From Orobanche coerulescens (Eukaryota; Streptophyta; Magnoliopsida; Lamiales; Orobanchaceae), in contig CM065802.1 in assembly GCA_033398695.1 (NCBI GenBank), forward strand, positions 168,635,965-168,699,964: a stretch of DNA of 64,000 nucleotides, given 5' to 3'. Below the pieces are notes generated by a model. That model saw only the letters and a program-made list of their open reading frames with translations, was not told the DNA's origin and searched no databases. This document shows, piece after piece, positions 10,891-22,741 of this stretch (within the stretch, counting starts at the first letter, position 1; every line of letters starts with the position of its first letter). The position numbers and the translations under genes are program-made.

Positions 10891-12433
10891 GTAAGGTACC
10901 GACAGGTCCCGCCTATTTAAGGCCTAGACCGAGTCATCTGCCCGTTTTCACCTTTCTTCTTCGTTTCTTCGCATTTCTTCATCAAAAATGGATGGATTTG
11001 TATGGAATCATCATAGAGAGACATGTTTTGGAGGATTTAATTCATGGATAACATCATCTTTTGCCCGGATCGAATGTAAGAAGACCTAAACACTTGGTTT
11101 TGGAAGTTTTTGAGGTTTCTTGATGTTTTGGCCAATTTCCTTCGTTTCAATTCAGATTTTTGATAAAACTTAGTTGTATATTCGAGATCATTCATTATCC
11201 TTGAAGTTTTGTGGAACAAATTCGAGTCTTTCTTCGATAATCAATTAAATTGGACTATGCCCTCAAAGTGTCCGATAAAATGCTTCAATGAGTAGAACTT
11301 GGGAAATTCTATATGTTTTCGTAGAATTGTGATTGAATTGATATTATTGTGATTTAGGAACGAACTTTTGAAGGAGGTTGAATCGGTACCCTTCCCTTTC
11401 GTCATTTCCTTCACACCGTGTTATTCAAAACGAGTTATTACTCGTGTATTTCATCTTCTAAGAGGTATGTTAGGTAATCCTCTCCTTGAAATCAGATTTT
11501 GATGTTATCGTTGAAGAATGATTCGTATGAATATGATTATGGCTTTGTTGTTACGATTCTTGCGGTTATATGAGCTCTATGTTGAAGACATTGTTAGGAC
11601 TATTGAATATCGAATTTCGGGTTGTATTCGTATTGTTAAGAGTTGATACGGTTTGGTTTCATATGATCGAGATATCATTGAAACGTCGAGTTTGATTGGT
11701 TGGTCATTTCGTTTGTTGATTGTTATTGAACGTATCGTTAATTGATTATTGCATTAGGTTGCGTTTAGTGATCATTGATGTTAACCGTTGTGCTGCGGTT
11801 GAGGTTGGAGAATGCATGAATCGTCTTGGTCGGGGCTGAGGAGCTTGTAGATGACGGCGGGATTGATAGCAGCTTCCTCGAATTGGTATCAAGGCAAGTT
11901 ATGCTTTGCTCAGTTCATAATATTTAATAAATGGTTTCGCTTTCATTACATTTATGATTATATAGCAATGCTATTATGGAATATGAATTGTTTGGAGGAT
12001 GGTATGTATATTATGTTTGGACTAAGATAAATCATAATGTATATGATTTTAAAGATGTCTAGTGAAAGCGGAGATGTGAATCATATTTGGTCTGTAGTAC
12101 GAGAAGTTGGATATCAAGGTTAGTTATCATGTCGATATTGAACTCGAGGTGGTGGTTTGGTATTAGTTATGGACTGTACTTCATTTTGGATTTTTTGGAT
12201 AAACCGTGTATTCGTTCAGGGCAGTTGGTCGTGGAAAGGTTAGCGTCTCCAGCTTGAGGTAAATTAATATTGTTATATTATGATAATCATCATATTGCAT
12301 TATTGCATGTGTGTGTTGATATTTCATGGGGTGAGTGTGCACCATTGTTTGTTACGTTTTGTGATGTGCTCTTTCTTTGAGAGGTAATCTGTTGGGCCGA
12401 TGTGTTAGGGGATAAGACCTAAATGGCACCTAT

Positions 12434-12561
12434 GTCCGGAGTATTCCTGAGTAGATGTTTCCGTGACCCTTGGCTGCTCCCTTGGGAGTTTATGTGATAT
12501 TGTCCGGAGTATTCCTGAGTAGATGCTTCTGTGACCCTTGGCTACTGCCTTGGGAGTATAT
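12434..12561 (+). repeat. Tandem pair, ~68-bp unit
   Basis: Two copies of a unit that starts GTCCGGAGTATTCCTGAG lie at 12434 and 12502. The second is interrupted at its end by element D. They are part of LTR C. Confidence 0.85.
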
Positions 12562-14986
12562 TGTAACACCCCAAACTAGGTGAATATTACAGTGCCGTGG
12601 ACCCCCAACTGGGACCCACTAGGCGAATGAGAATTAATGAATTAAGTAATATAATTGTAGTACTAAACCACATTATATCATTAATTACTCCGATGAGGAG
12701 TTTCATTACAACACATCCAAGATCATACAGAACACATGTATATTTTATATGAAGATAAAATATACAACACTGAATAAAATGAGTATTCAAACGGAAGTCT
12801 GCAGCGGAAATATAATGAAGTAAAGTTACAGTGGGACTCCTCGCCGTCAACGTTCTCTTCCCGTGCCTTAGTCTTGCCATGACCTGAAAACAACATCCCA
12901 AAATGGGGTCAGTTACACAGAACAATCCTCAAGACTTGAACAATATACAACAATCACATAAATGAATTAATGAATTAAGTTGAATGATGAGCATCAATGT
13001 ACGCCCGAATGAAATGCGTAAGAGCACAAGTAGCTGAATGTCCGGAGTCCCGCACATACACCCGCTATTGGCCTAACTAGTCTCATGGTCCAATATGTCA
13101 GGAGTCCCACGTATACACATTACCATGCGCACAGTCCAATGTGTCCGGAGTCCCGCATATACACATGACCATCGTGTGCCCGACTAAAATTCCACACATG
13201 CGCCAACCGGCCATGCATTATAATTCCGGAAGATCACCAGAACAAAAATGACCAAGGTGAGGAGTAATGAATATAATCCGATAAGGATCAAGAATGACTC
13301 ACCGAGATGAAATAATGACACAACGTGTGATAGCTTCAATGAAATGATTTGCAACCGTCGTTACTTGTGAGTTACATGATGAGTTGATAAATACAAGTCT
13401 CGACATGAACGATATATTATGAGTGAATTACATGTATGAATGAACAACAACGTAAGGAATGAATATCCTTTTAACCGAGTAAGAATTTACTTACACAATA
13501 CCGGTGTTGAAATGTACTTCCTCGAACAACCTTGAATAACACAATTACCAATAATCCGCTCAATATACGTATCAAGCATAAACTACGTCTAACTCAAAGG
13601 TCGATACAACAATATCCAACTCATTGAGGCATTCAAACAACCACTTAGCGAACATCAACCCTTGATTATAACCAAAACCCAAATATATCGAAACCAACTC
13701 CAAAATGAGTAGTTCAACCCAACAAAACACCTTCAATGATATCAATATTCCAATAGAAACCACAACTCGAAGTTATGACAGCTATAATCGGAAACCCCCA
13801 AAAATAACCAAAGTCAACATCAAGGGTTCTTGATTAATTCTCCAAATGTTCATCAAATCCGAAAAACATATCAATGAATCTGTAGGAATACATTTTTCTA
13901 AGGTAGATAATCCATATCTAACATATTCCAACATAAATCCGAGCTTACACGAAGAGATCGGAAGGAAAATACTCAAAATCCGAAATTCTAGATCCAGGAG
14001 ATTATTACCTTGATTTGATGAGTTGGAGAGGATAAAATGATGATAAATCCAAATGATAAGCTTAAAGATGATGATGGATGAGTGCAGTTCAAAAAGATTC
14101 CTCCGAATCGCCCAAAATCGCCTGAAATCGAAGTGAGAAGTGAAAATGATGAATCTGAGCCGGACTGTCCTATTTATAGTAATTCCAGTTTAGCGCACGC
14201 TAAGCCCTGATATTTAGTGTGCGTTAACGAGTGTTCTGGTAGTCCAGTACCCTCTGTCCAAAGCAGTGGCATGTGCTACGTACCTTTTGTAGCGTGCGCT
14301 ACAGCCATATACTTAGCGTGCGATAACCGTGTGTTAGCGCGCGCTAACTGAATATCTGATGCTCAGTAACTGAAGTCCAGAACCTCCTGTCCTCTGACCT
14401 GCTCGCGATAGCACGTGCTACGTCCAATATTCAGCGTGCGCTACTGCCCCATTAGCGTACGCTAAAATCCACTCATAGCGTGAGCTAGGAATTATTCCAA
14501 AATCAGTCTAGTACCCATTGGACTCTGCCTGATCGGCCTTAGCGCGCGCTACACTGACTGCATAGCGGGCGCTATTCAAACTTACTAGCATGTGTTACTT
14601 ACCATTTGTAGCGTGCGCTACTCCAACTCGGCTGCAGTCCAGTGCCTTCTGGACTGCAGGCCTGAACCACATTAGCGTGCGCTAATACGGAGAGGTGGCG
14701 TGCGCTACCCATACTCAATTAGCGCGCGCTAAAGAGAGTATGTAGCGTGCGCTACTCCTCACACACAGCCCACCATGAAGATGACAATGATGACGACCAC
14801 GGTTCGATCCTCCAACCAGGTAGGACAACGAATAATAACTGATGTACGATATAATTACTCTGATCGGTGAATACAATGAATGAATATGAACGATGAATGA
14901 TCATTAATGAGTGAATAATTACTGAGTGACAATTACTGAATGATAATTACCGAATGATAATGACTGAATTACAACCGGGTGTTACA
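12562..14986 (-). mobile_element. 3' LTR of element D
   Basis: It is bounded by TGTAACACCCC at 12562 and GTGTTACA at 14986. It is 2,425 bases, shorter than its partner because of deletions near 12826 and near 13525. It carries a hairpin (12738-12765), a U3 palindrome array (14190-14755) and a TATA box (TATAAATA on minus, 14178-14171). No gene is seen. Confidence 0.9.
14190..14755 (-). repeat. U3 palindrome array, 3' LTR of D
   Basis: The words TAGCGTGCGCTA, TAGCGCGCGCTA and decayed versions recur about twenty times. Each is an inverted repeat TAGCG/CGCTA with a 2-base centre. Another word, CAGTCCAGTRCC, is interspersed. The array lies directly upstream of the TATA box. Confidence 0.9.
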
Positions 14987-15004
14987 TACACCCCCCTTAA
15001 AAGA
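14987..15004 (-). other. Polypurine tract of element D
   Basis: On the minus strand it reads TTTTAAGGGGGGTGTA just before the LTR start TGTAACACCC. F and G have the same layout. Confidence 0.85.
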
Positions 15005-16440
15005 GCTTCGTCCCCGAAACTAAGGGTCAAACAACTCGGGATAACTCTCCCGCATACTATCCTCGGTTTCCCAAGTAGCCTCTTCGACTCCATGTCTAGA
15101 CCACTGAATTTTAACCAAAGGAATCGTCTTGTTCCTCAACTATTTGATTCGCCGATCTAAGACTCGTACGGGACGCTCCTCACACGAATGATCGTCCGCG
15201 ACCTCAATCTCGTCGAATTGAAGTATTTGACTCGGGTCAGCAACATACTTCCGCAACTGAGAGACGTGAAACACATTATGAATTCAGCTCAACGCCGGAG
15301 GTATGGCCAATCGATAAGCTAGCTCGCCTACTCGATCCAAAATCTCAAACGATCCAATGAATCTCGGACTCAACTTTCTCCTCTTCCCAAAACAGAAGAT
15401 ACCTCGACTCGGGGATACCTTGACCAAAACATAGTTACCCACCTCGAACTCTAATGGTCGACGACGGTTATCTGCGTATGATTTTTATCGACTCTGAGCG
15501 GTCAACAAACGACTCCTGATCAAAGCTAGCTTCTCACGGGCGGCTATAAGCATATCAGGCTCGGTCTCGATTGATTCTGATAAGTCATCCCAACACAAAG
15601 GAGATCGACAATGACGAACATACAAGGCCTCATAAGGTGCCATCTTGATCGAAGCATGCCAACTATTATTATACGTGAACTCAATCAACGGTAGTTGGGC
15701 TTACCAATCATCTTTACAATCGAGGACACATGCTCTCAGCATGTCCTCTAATGTCTGAATAGTCCTCTATGATTGTCCGTCGGACTGAGGATGAAAAGTT
15801 GTGCTGAGATTAAGCTGAGTTCCCATAGCACGATGAACTGATTTCCAGAAATGTGACACGAATCGCCCGTCACAATCAGAAACGATACTCTTAGGAGTAC
15901 CATGCAATCTCACTATCTCTTTGATGAACAACTGGGCAAGTCTCTCGGGACTCCATGTATCCTTAATCTCAAGGAAATGGGCTAACTTAGTTAGACAATC
16001 CACAATCACCCAAATTGTATTCAAGCCACGACGACTCGTCGGCAAACTCGTGATGAAGTCCATTGAAATATCTTCCCACCTCCACTCTGGAATAGGGAGA
16101 GGTTTCAGCATACTCGCCGGTCGCTGATGTTCTATCTTGACTTGCTGACACGTTAAACATCTCGAAACAAATTCCGCGACTTCTCGCTTCATATTACTCC
16201 ACCAGTAATTTTGTTTCAAGTCTTTGTACATCTTGCTAGACCCTGGATGAATGGAATAAGGGGTAGCATTAGCTTCCCTCAAAATTGAGTTTTTCAACTC
16301 GTTGTTCGCCGGTACGCATAACCGATTATTAAATCGCAAAAGTCCATCCTCGTGGACCACAAATCCAGGGGCTTTCCCTTGAGTCACATCATCTCGAATG
16401 CGTAACAAAAATGGGTCTGAACCCTGATTCTCCCTGATCG
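15005..16440 (-). pseudogene. Integrase with degenerate chromodomain, element D, broken
   Basis: The frame 16408-15767 carries the HHCC zinc region (HATPYSIHPGSS-like, then CLTCQQVK), the core start MDFITSLPTSRRG, and SDCDGRF where G and F have SDRD. After a frameshift near 15720, frame 15688-15485 gives IEFTYNNSWHASIKMAPYEA. The C-terminus, degenerate and without a long frame to 15030, retains a chromodomain-like EEATWET...ESYP pattern. In chromoviruses that domain targets integration to heterochromatin. The catalytic acids can be read but not in one frame. Confidence 0.8.
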
Positions 16441-17086
16441 CCTCCTCAAGTGGCGATGAAATCTCTAACGTACAAAGTCTCCCTTGTACTCGTTATAACC
16501 AGACCTCGATCTCGGGACTCCGAAATTCCTACTAAAGTTCCTTCTGAACTGTTAATCGAGCAAGAATCTGCTCCTGAACGGACTTACGACTCAAGGCGTC
16601 GGCGACAACGTTCGCCTTGCCCGGGTGGTAAAGTATCTCAATATCATAATCTTTGATTAGTTCCAACCACCGCCTATGTCACATATTTAACTCCTTCTGA
16701 GTAAATATATATTTCAAACTCTTATGATCGGTGAATATCTAACAGGTAACGCCATAAAGATAATGATGCCAAATCTTTAATGCGAACACCACAGCTGCTA
16801 GCTCCAGGTCATTGGCCGAATAATTAACCTCGTAAGGTCTCAATTGACATGAAGCATAAGCAATAACTTTCCCGTTCTGCATTAATACACATCCGAGACC
16901 CTGTCCGGACGCATCACTATAAACCACAAATCCTTCCGTCCCTTGCGGTAAGGAAAGGACAGGTGCTGAAATTAATCGGCTCTTCAGTTCCTCAAAACTC
17001 TGCTGACATGCGTCGGACCATGTGTATTTCTTATCCTTCCGTAAAAGGTTTGTCATGGGTTGAGCAATTTTAGAAAATCCTTCCAC
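16440..17086 (-). pseudogene. RNase H of element D, broken
   Basis: The frame 17086-16739 reads [19 protein letters not shown], then [17 protein letters not shown] with the first catalytic Asp, and [20 protein letters not shown]. It ends at YGVTC with a stop. The rest ([22 protein letters not shown] text) is in other frames down to about 16560. The order RT-RNase H-integrase is as in all Ty3/gypsy. Confidence 0.8.
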
Positions 17087-17089
17087 AAA

Positions 17090-17935
17090 TCACCGATAGT
17101 AACCAGCTAATCCGAGGAAACTTGAGATTTCCTTTACATTCTTCGGAGGTTGCCAATCTCGGATTGCCTTCGCCTTCTGAGGGTCGACACGAACTCCGTC
17201 TGATGAAATTAGATGTCCGAGAAATGTCACTTCGAACATCCAGAACTCACATTTGGAAAACTTTCCATAAAGTTGCTCTCGTCTCAACACGTCGAGCACC
17301 TGATGAAGATGAAACTCGTGCTCCTCCTGGTCACGAGAATAAATTAGAATGTCATCAATAAAGACAACCACGAACTGTTCCAAATAGTCGATGAAGACCC
17401 GATTCATTAACTCCATGAATACCGCAGGTGCATTACTTAACCCAAACGGCATTACCACAAACTCATAATGACCATAGCGTGTACGAAACGTCGTTCTAGC
17501 AACATCCGACTCTCGGATTCGCATCTGATGATACCTAGACCTTAAATCGATCTTGGAAAATACTGAAGCACCCTGAAGTGGATCCAAAAGATCATCGATA
17601 TGGGGTAGAAGATATTTATTCTTGATCGTCACCCGGTTCAATTCCTGGAAATGAACACACAAGCGAAACAAACCATCCTTCTTCTTGACAAATAACACTG
17701 GTGATCCCCACGGGGACGCACTCAGTCGAATATAACCCTTCTCGGTCAAATCCTCTAATTGATTCTTCAACTCCTGCATATCAGTCGGGGCCATTCGGTA
17801 CGGTGCCTTCGATATTGGGGACGTACCAGGCTCCAACTCAATCGTGAATTCCACATCTCTCGGTGGAGGCAAACCAGGTAACTCATCTGGAAATACATCG
17901 GCATATTCTCTCACTACAGGAATATCCGTCAACAT
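17090..17935 (-). pseudogene. Reverse transcriptase of element D
   Basis: The open frame is 281 residues from [22 protein letters not shown] to FLGLAGYYR. Motifs in order: [26 protein letters not shown] (usual form D-Y-R), [28 protein letters not shown], and catalytic [13 protein letters not shown] with both Asp. The LCVDY-to-LCVHF and SGYHQ-to-SRYHQ changes are at conserved positions and may reduce activity. It is the longest intact domain of D. Confidence 0.85.
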
Positions 17936-17939
17936 TACT

Positions 17940-19746
17940 GATAGTTCCTAGGTCTTGGTCATATAGCACCAATAACTTACACACCACTGATTGAGTAATT
18001 TCACTGCTTTCATCACGTTGATAACTCTACCGGAACAACTGGGATTACCTCCCTGAAAAACACATTCGACTCTATCGTCTGAAATGATAGTGACCATACG
18101 CTTACGGACACTAATGATGGCATCGTGACGATCCATCCAATCAATACACAAGATGACGTCGTCTCTCGGTAAATCTACCACGATAAGGTTTGCTAACCAA
18201 TCACGGCCATGAAGCTGAATCGGACAATCCTTAATCTCATGATTCCCAATAGTTCTTCTACCATCACGTAGACCAATGACATAAGGCTCACAACTAGTAG
18301 CACTACCCAGACCTAGTCTACTCAAACATGACTCGAAAATGAATGAATGCGATGCACCAGTATCAAAAAGAGCACACATAGGTTGAGATAGAATTTCGAG
18401 TGTACCTGAGATCATTCGGGCTTCTGGATCATCAGCTCTCTTCATCTCATAAATTCGGGGCTTGCCAGCCCCGAAATCGGATGCTCCCGTCTGATAGCTG
18501 TGGGCTCCGCCTTTGTTAGCTCCTGTTGTCTTAAATGATGCGGACTGAGTAGCTTGATTTTGAACCGCTGACTGTTTCGGGGCCTGAGATGACGCCGGAG
18601 TAGGTTTGGAGTCCCTTCGGCAAAAACGGGCCTCATGCCCCGCCATTCCACAGTTATTGCATGTGATGGTTTACCTCAAACACTTCGTGCTGTAATGACC
18701 CTGTTCTCCACAGTTGAAACTGGTAATGGCCGAACTGGCCGCTCGTGAATGAGATTCCGTGGGTCTGGGCGCCATAGGAGGTCGCTCAGTGAAAGTAGAT
18801 CCCGCTCGAGGCTTCTTGAAAGTTGCCTGACTGCCTTCAAACTGATTACGATTCTTTAACTTCTTGCTAGCACATGAAGGTTGTTGCTTAGCACTCTCCT
18901 TAGCAGTAAGCTCATAAGTAAGAGCTTTCTCAATGAATTCGGCCAGAGTGGTGCAATTATGATTAAGCAACTGCATCCGCATATGAGGGTTCAACCTCTT
19001 GCTGAAATACTTGATCTTGTCTGCCTCGGAGTGAATAATAGATGAGGCGAAAGGAAGAAGCTCCTGAAATTACTCGGCGATGGAGAGAACATCATCGTCC
19101 GCTGAGAGGTCGGGAGTGAGTAATTCTGATAACTTGGCCTCTCTCAGTGGGGCCGGATAATACCTCTCCATCATGAGGGTCTTGCATTGATCCCAAGTAC
19201 AAGATCCTTCGGTGGGCTTCAACAATAACCACCATGAATGTGCGCTCTTACCCAGATAGTAAGCCGCGACTGAAACTTTGTGCCCTTCGGGACACTCCAC
19301 CATGGTAAACAACTTCTCGAAATGCTCGAGCCAGTTAACAATATCCGCCGGCTCAGATGAACCCTCAAAAGTAGGCGGTCTTTGGCGAGAGATGTCACCA
19401 ATAATACTGCTCACACCCCTCTCCTGCCCTTAAGATGGCGGCGAAGGAGCCTGTTGATTCTGAGTACCTGAGTTCTACATCGTCTCCATGAGGCGTGCCA
19501 TTTGAGTCATCTGGGCCATCATGCCCTGGATAAAAGTGAGTGTTCAACCCGAACACCCTCTGAATGAGCTGTGTCCTGGGTACGACTCCCTGACAGCGAA
19601 TGATCATTTCCAGGAGAATGAGTAGCGGCGTCGCTGCTCGATGAATTAGCATTATTCCTCGCATTCGCACGTGTATTCACACAAGTTCTCGGGGTTTGGA
19701 CCGCACCGCGGCCTATTCCACCGCATGCTCTGCCAACTCTTTCCAT
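17940..19746 (-). pseudogene. Gag and protease of element D, broken into several frames
   Basis: The likely start is the ATG at 19746 (MERVGRACGG, an Arg/Gly-rich head). A frameshift near 19540 is followed by the capsid-type core at 19414-19070 (FEGSSEPADIVNWLEHFEKL, then SWWLLLKP). The next frame, 18994-18671, ends with the first zinc knuckle CFNCGEQGHYSTKC. A stop separates it from the second, CNNCGMAGHEARFC, at the start of 18646-17948. That frame continues into the protease with active site ALFDTGASHSFI. The active-site triad Asp-Thr-Gly is intact. The frame breaks rule out a full product. Confidence 0.85.
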
Positions 19747-20228
19747 ACTGAAGTGGGAAAGTCACAAGATGATTATATATCTCGCATGAATATCACATTA
19801 TGATTACGTTACGAAATTTTGAAAATGAGCACACGCGCTCAAACACAATGATTACATGAATGATCAACTGAGGTGACGTGATTATCTGATGAAATTCTTT
19901 AAATGATTATCTTGAACAAGTTAACAAGATTAATGATACGATCCTCAAGGTCAACAACTGAACAGTGAAATGAACCGAGTGATTAATGAGTTAACATGAT
20001 CGACATGATCACAAATGAAAATGATGAATGAGGATTGTTGACTGTTGAATGATGAATGTGTGATTCTTATTGCCATAAATTATACCATGGCATCGGAAAT
20101 CTTACTGTTCTTTGGTCTGAGGGGCTCGGGTCTTGCACGGGTCACACGTGACGCGAAAGTCCAATGATACTAGTCTGATGAATGATGATTTCAATGAGAC
20201 ATGACTCGGAAGGTAGTATTGAAAACCA
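19747..20228 (-). other. Untranslated leader of element D
   Basis: This stretch lies between primer site and gag ATG, about 480 bases. It is AT-rich with repeated ATGA/TCAT words and no conserved frame. The same-length leader is found in F and G, so it is a normal part of this family. Confidence 0.6.
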
Positions 20229-20229
20229 C

Positions 20230-20241
20230 GGTCCGATACCA
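20230..20241 (-). other. Primer-binding site of element D
   Basis: On the minus strand it reads TGGTATCGGACC. The initiator Met tRNA 3' end is matched by TGGTATCAGAGC, so two positions differ here and one in F, G and H (TGGTATCGGAGC). It lies four bases past the LTR end. Confidence 0.8.
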
Positions 20242-20419
20242 ACTCTGTAACACCCCAAACTAGGCGAATATTACAGTGTCGTGGACCCCCGACTGGGACC
20301 CACTAGGCGGATGATAATTAATGAATTAAGTAATATAATTGTAGTACCGAACCATATTATATCATTAATTACTCCGATGAGGAGTTTCATTACAATACAC
20401 CCAATCATACAAAACACAT

Positions 20420-20447
20420 GTATATTTTATATGAAGATAAAATATAC
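20420..20447 (-). repeat. Hairpin near LTR end, element D
   Basis: GTATATTTTAT and ATAAAATATAC form perfect 11-base arms around a 6-base centre. The same stem is in the other D LTR (12738-12765), in G's second LTR (63543-63570) and, with one change, in F (29849-29874, 43449-43474). Confidence 0.85.
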
Positions 20448-21924
20448 AACACTGAATAAAATGAGTATTCAAACGGAAGTCTGCAGCGGAAATATAATGA
20501 AGTAAACATGAATGACTGAAAAGGACTGGGCCCCCCTACTAGTATCACTGGGACTCCTCGCCATAAACGTTCTCTTCCCGTGCCTTAGCCTTGCCATGAC
20601 CTGAAAACAACATCCCCCAACGGGGTCAGTTACACAGAACAACAATCCTTAAGAGTTGAACAATATTCAACAATCACATAAATGAATTAATGAATTAAGT
20701 TGAATGATGAGCATCAATGTACGCATGAATGAAATGCGTAAGAGCACAAGTAGCCGAGTATCCGGAGTCCCACATATACACCCGCTATTGGCCTAATTAG
20801 TCTCACGGTCCAATGTGTCCGGAGTCCCACGTATACACATTACCATGTGCACAGTCCAATATGTCCGGAGTCCCGCATATACACATGACCATAGTGTGCC
20901 CGACTAAAATTCCACACATGCACCAACCGGCCATGCACTATAATTCCGAAAGATCGCCAGAATAAAAATGACCATGGTGAGGAGTAATGAATAGAATCCG
21001 ATAAGGATCAAGAACGACTCACCGAGATGAAATAATGACACAACGTGTGATAGCTTCAATGAAATGATTTGTAACCGTCGTTACTTGTGAGTTACATGAT
21101 GATTTGATAAATACAAGTCTCGACATGAACGATATATTATGAGTGAATTACATGTATGAATGAACAACAACGTAAGGAATGAATATCCTTTTAACCGAGA
21201 AAGAATTTACTTATACAATACCGATGTTGAAATGTACTTCCTCGAACAACGTCCTACAAAGAGATGTCGGTCGCTCGAACAACCTTGAATAACACAATTA
21301 CCAATAATCCGCTCAATATATGTATCAAGAATGAATTTCGTCTAACTTAAAGGTCGATACAACAATATCCAACTCGTTGAGGCATTCAAACAACCACTTA
21401 GCGAACATCAACCCTTGATTATAACCAAAACCCAAATATATTGAAACGAACTCCAAAAATGAGTAGTTCAACCCAACAAAACACCTTCAATGATATCAAT
21501 ATTCCAATAGAAACCACAACTCGAAGTTATGACAACTATAATCGGAAACCCCCAAAAATAACCAAAGTCAACATCAAGGGTTCTTTATTAATTCTCCAAA
21601 TGTCCATCAAATCCGAAAAACATATCAATAAATCCATAGGAATACATTTATCCAAGGTAGATACTCCATATCTAACATATTCCAACATAAATCCGAGCTT
21701 ACACGAAGAGATCAGAAGGAAAATACTAAAAATTCGAGATTCTAGATCCAAGAGATCATTACCTTGATTTGATGTGTTGGAGAGGATGAAATGATGATAA
21801 ATCCAAATGATAATCTTGAAGATGATGATGGATGAGTGCAGCTCTAAAAGATTCCTCCGAATCGCCCAAAATTGCCAGGAATCGAAGTGAGAAGTGAAAA
21901 TGATGAATCTGAGCCGGACTGTTC

Positions 21925-21932
21925 TATTTATA
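21925..21932 (-). promoter_or_regulatory. TATA box in 5' LTR of D
   Basis: TATAAATA on the minus strand lies directly after the U3 array and 163 bases before the possible splice donor. It is the expected promoter for element transcription. Confidence 0.6.
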
Positions 21933-21939
21933 CTAATTC

Positions 21940-22515
21940 CAGTTTAGCGAACGCTAATCCCCTGATATTTAGCGTGCGTTACCGAGTGTTCTGGTTGTCC
22001 ATTACCCTCTGTCCGAAGCAGTAGCGTGCACTACATACCTTTTGTAGCGTGCGCGACAGCCATATACTTAGCGTGTGATAACCTTGTGTTAGCGCGCGCT
22101 AACTGAATATCTGATGCTTAGTAACTAAAGTCCAGAACCTCCTGTCCTCTGACCTGATCGTGATAGCACGTGCTACATCCAATATTCAGCCTGCGCTACT
22201 GCCCCATTAGCGTACGCTAAAATCCACTCATAGCGTGCGCTAGGAATTATTCCAAAATCAGTCCAGTACCTACTGGACTCTGCCTGATCGGCCTTAGCGT
22301 GCGCTGCACTGACTGCATAGCGGGCGCTATTCAAACTTACTAGCATGCACTACTTACCATTCGTAGCGTGCGCTACTCCAACTCGGCTGCATCCCAGTGC
22401 CTTCTGGACTTCAGGCCTGAACCACATTAGCGTGCGCTAATACGGAGAGGTAGCGTGCGCTACCCGTACTCAATTAGCGTGCGCTAAATAGAGTACGTAG
22501 CGTGCGCTACTCCTC
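21940..22515 (-). repeat. U3 palindrome array, 5' LTR of D
   Basis: It is the counterpart of 14190-14755, with the same TAGCG-n2-CGCTA words in the same order and scattered point changes. Many changes hit the CpG steps within the words. Confidence 0.9.
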
Positions 22516-22741
22516 ACACACAGCCCACCATGAAGATGACAATGATGACGACCACGGTTCGATCCTCCAACCAGGTAGGATGACGAATAATAACTGATGT
22601 ACGATACAATTACTCTGATCGGTGAATACAATGAATGAATATGAATGATGAATGATCATTAATGAGTGAATAATTACTGAGTGACAATTACTGAATGATA
22701 ATTACTGAATGATAATGACTGAATTATAACTGGGTATTACA

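Larger units (their letters stand above)
10296..12561 (+). mobile_element. LTR C, left half (Tekay-like, split by element D)
   Basis: The sequence starts TGTATTATG just past the end of copia B. It has a U3 full of ACGT-type palindromes (10340-10890), a TATA-like CTATTTAAGG near 10911, and then AT-rich DNA without coding frames. At 12561 it is cut by D. Text on either side of D reads through (TATAT left, TTTAT right, one mismatch), so 22742 continues it. No internal region or second LTR is seen, so it is an incomplete or solo LTR. Confidence 0.6.
12562..22741 (-). mobile_element. Ty3/gypsy chromovirus D (Tekay-like), both LTRs present
   Basis: Read on the minus strand: 5' LTR (20246-22741), primer site, gag, protease, RT, RNase H, integrase, polypurine tract, 3' LTR (12562-14986). 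Flanking pentamers are TATAT (12557-12561) and TTTAT (22742-22746), a 4/5 match to a 5-bp target duplication within LTR C. Coding frames are interrupted at many places. Similar order, LTR length (~2.4 kb) and sequence to G and F mark the same family. D shares the U3 word TAGCG-n2-CGCTA with G. Confidence 0.9.
20246..22741 (-). mobile_element. 5' LTR of element D
   Basis: It is 2,496 bases, from TGTAACACCCC at 20246 to GGTATTACA at 22741. Compared with the other LTR it keeps two short segments (near 20508 and 21250). On the minus strand: U3 array (22515-21940), TATAAATA (21932-21925), a possible splice donor at 21762, acceptor at 20601, hairpin 20447-20420, and LTR end. No gene is seen. Confidence 0.9.

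Noticed and set aside
14190..14755. U3 palindrome array considered as a CRISPR-like array
   Set aside because: Spacing is irregular, the words are short and degenerate, and the context is a eukaryotic LTR.
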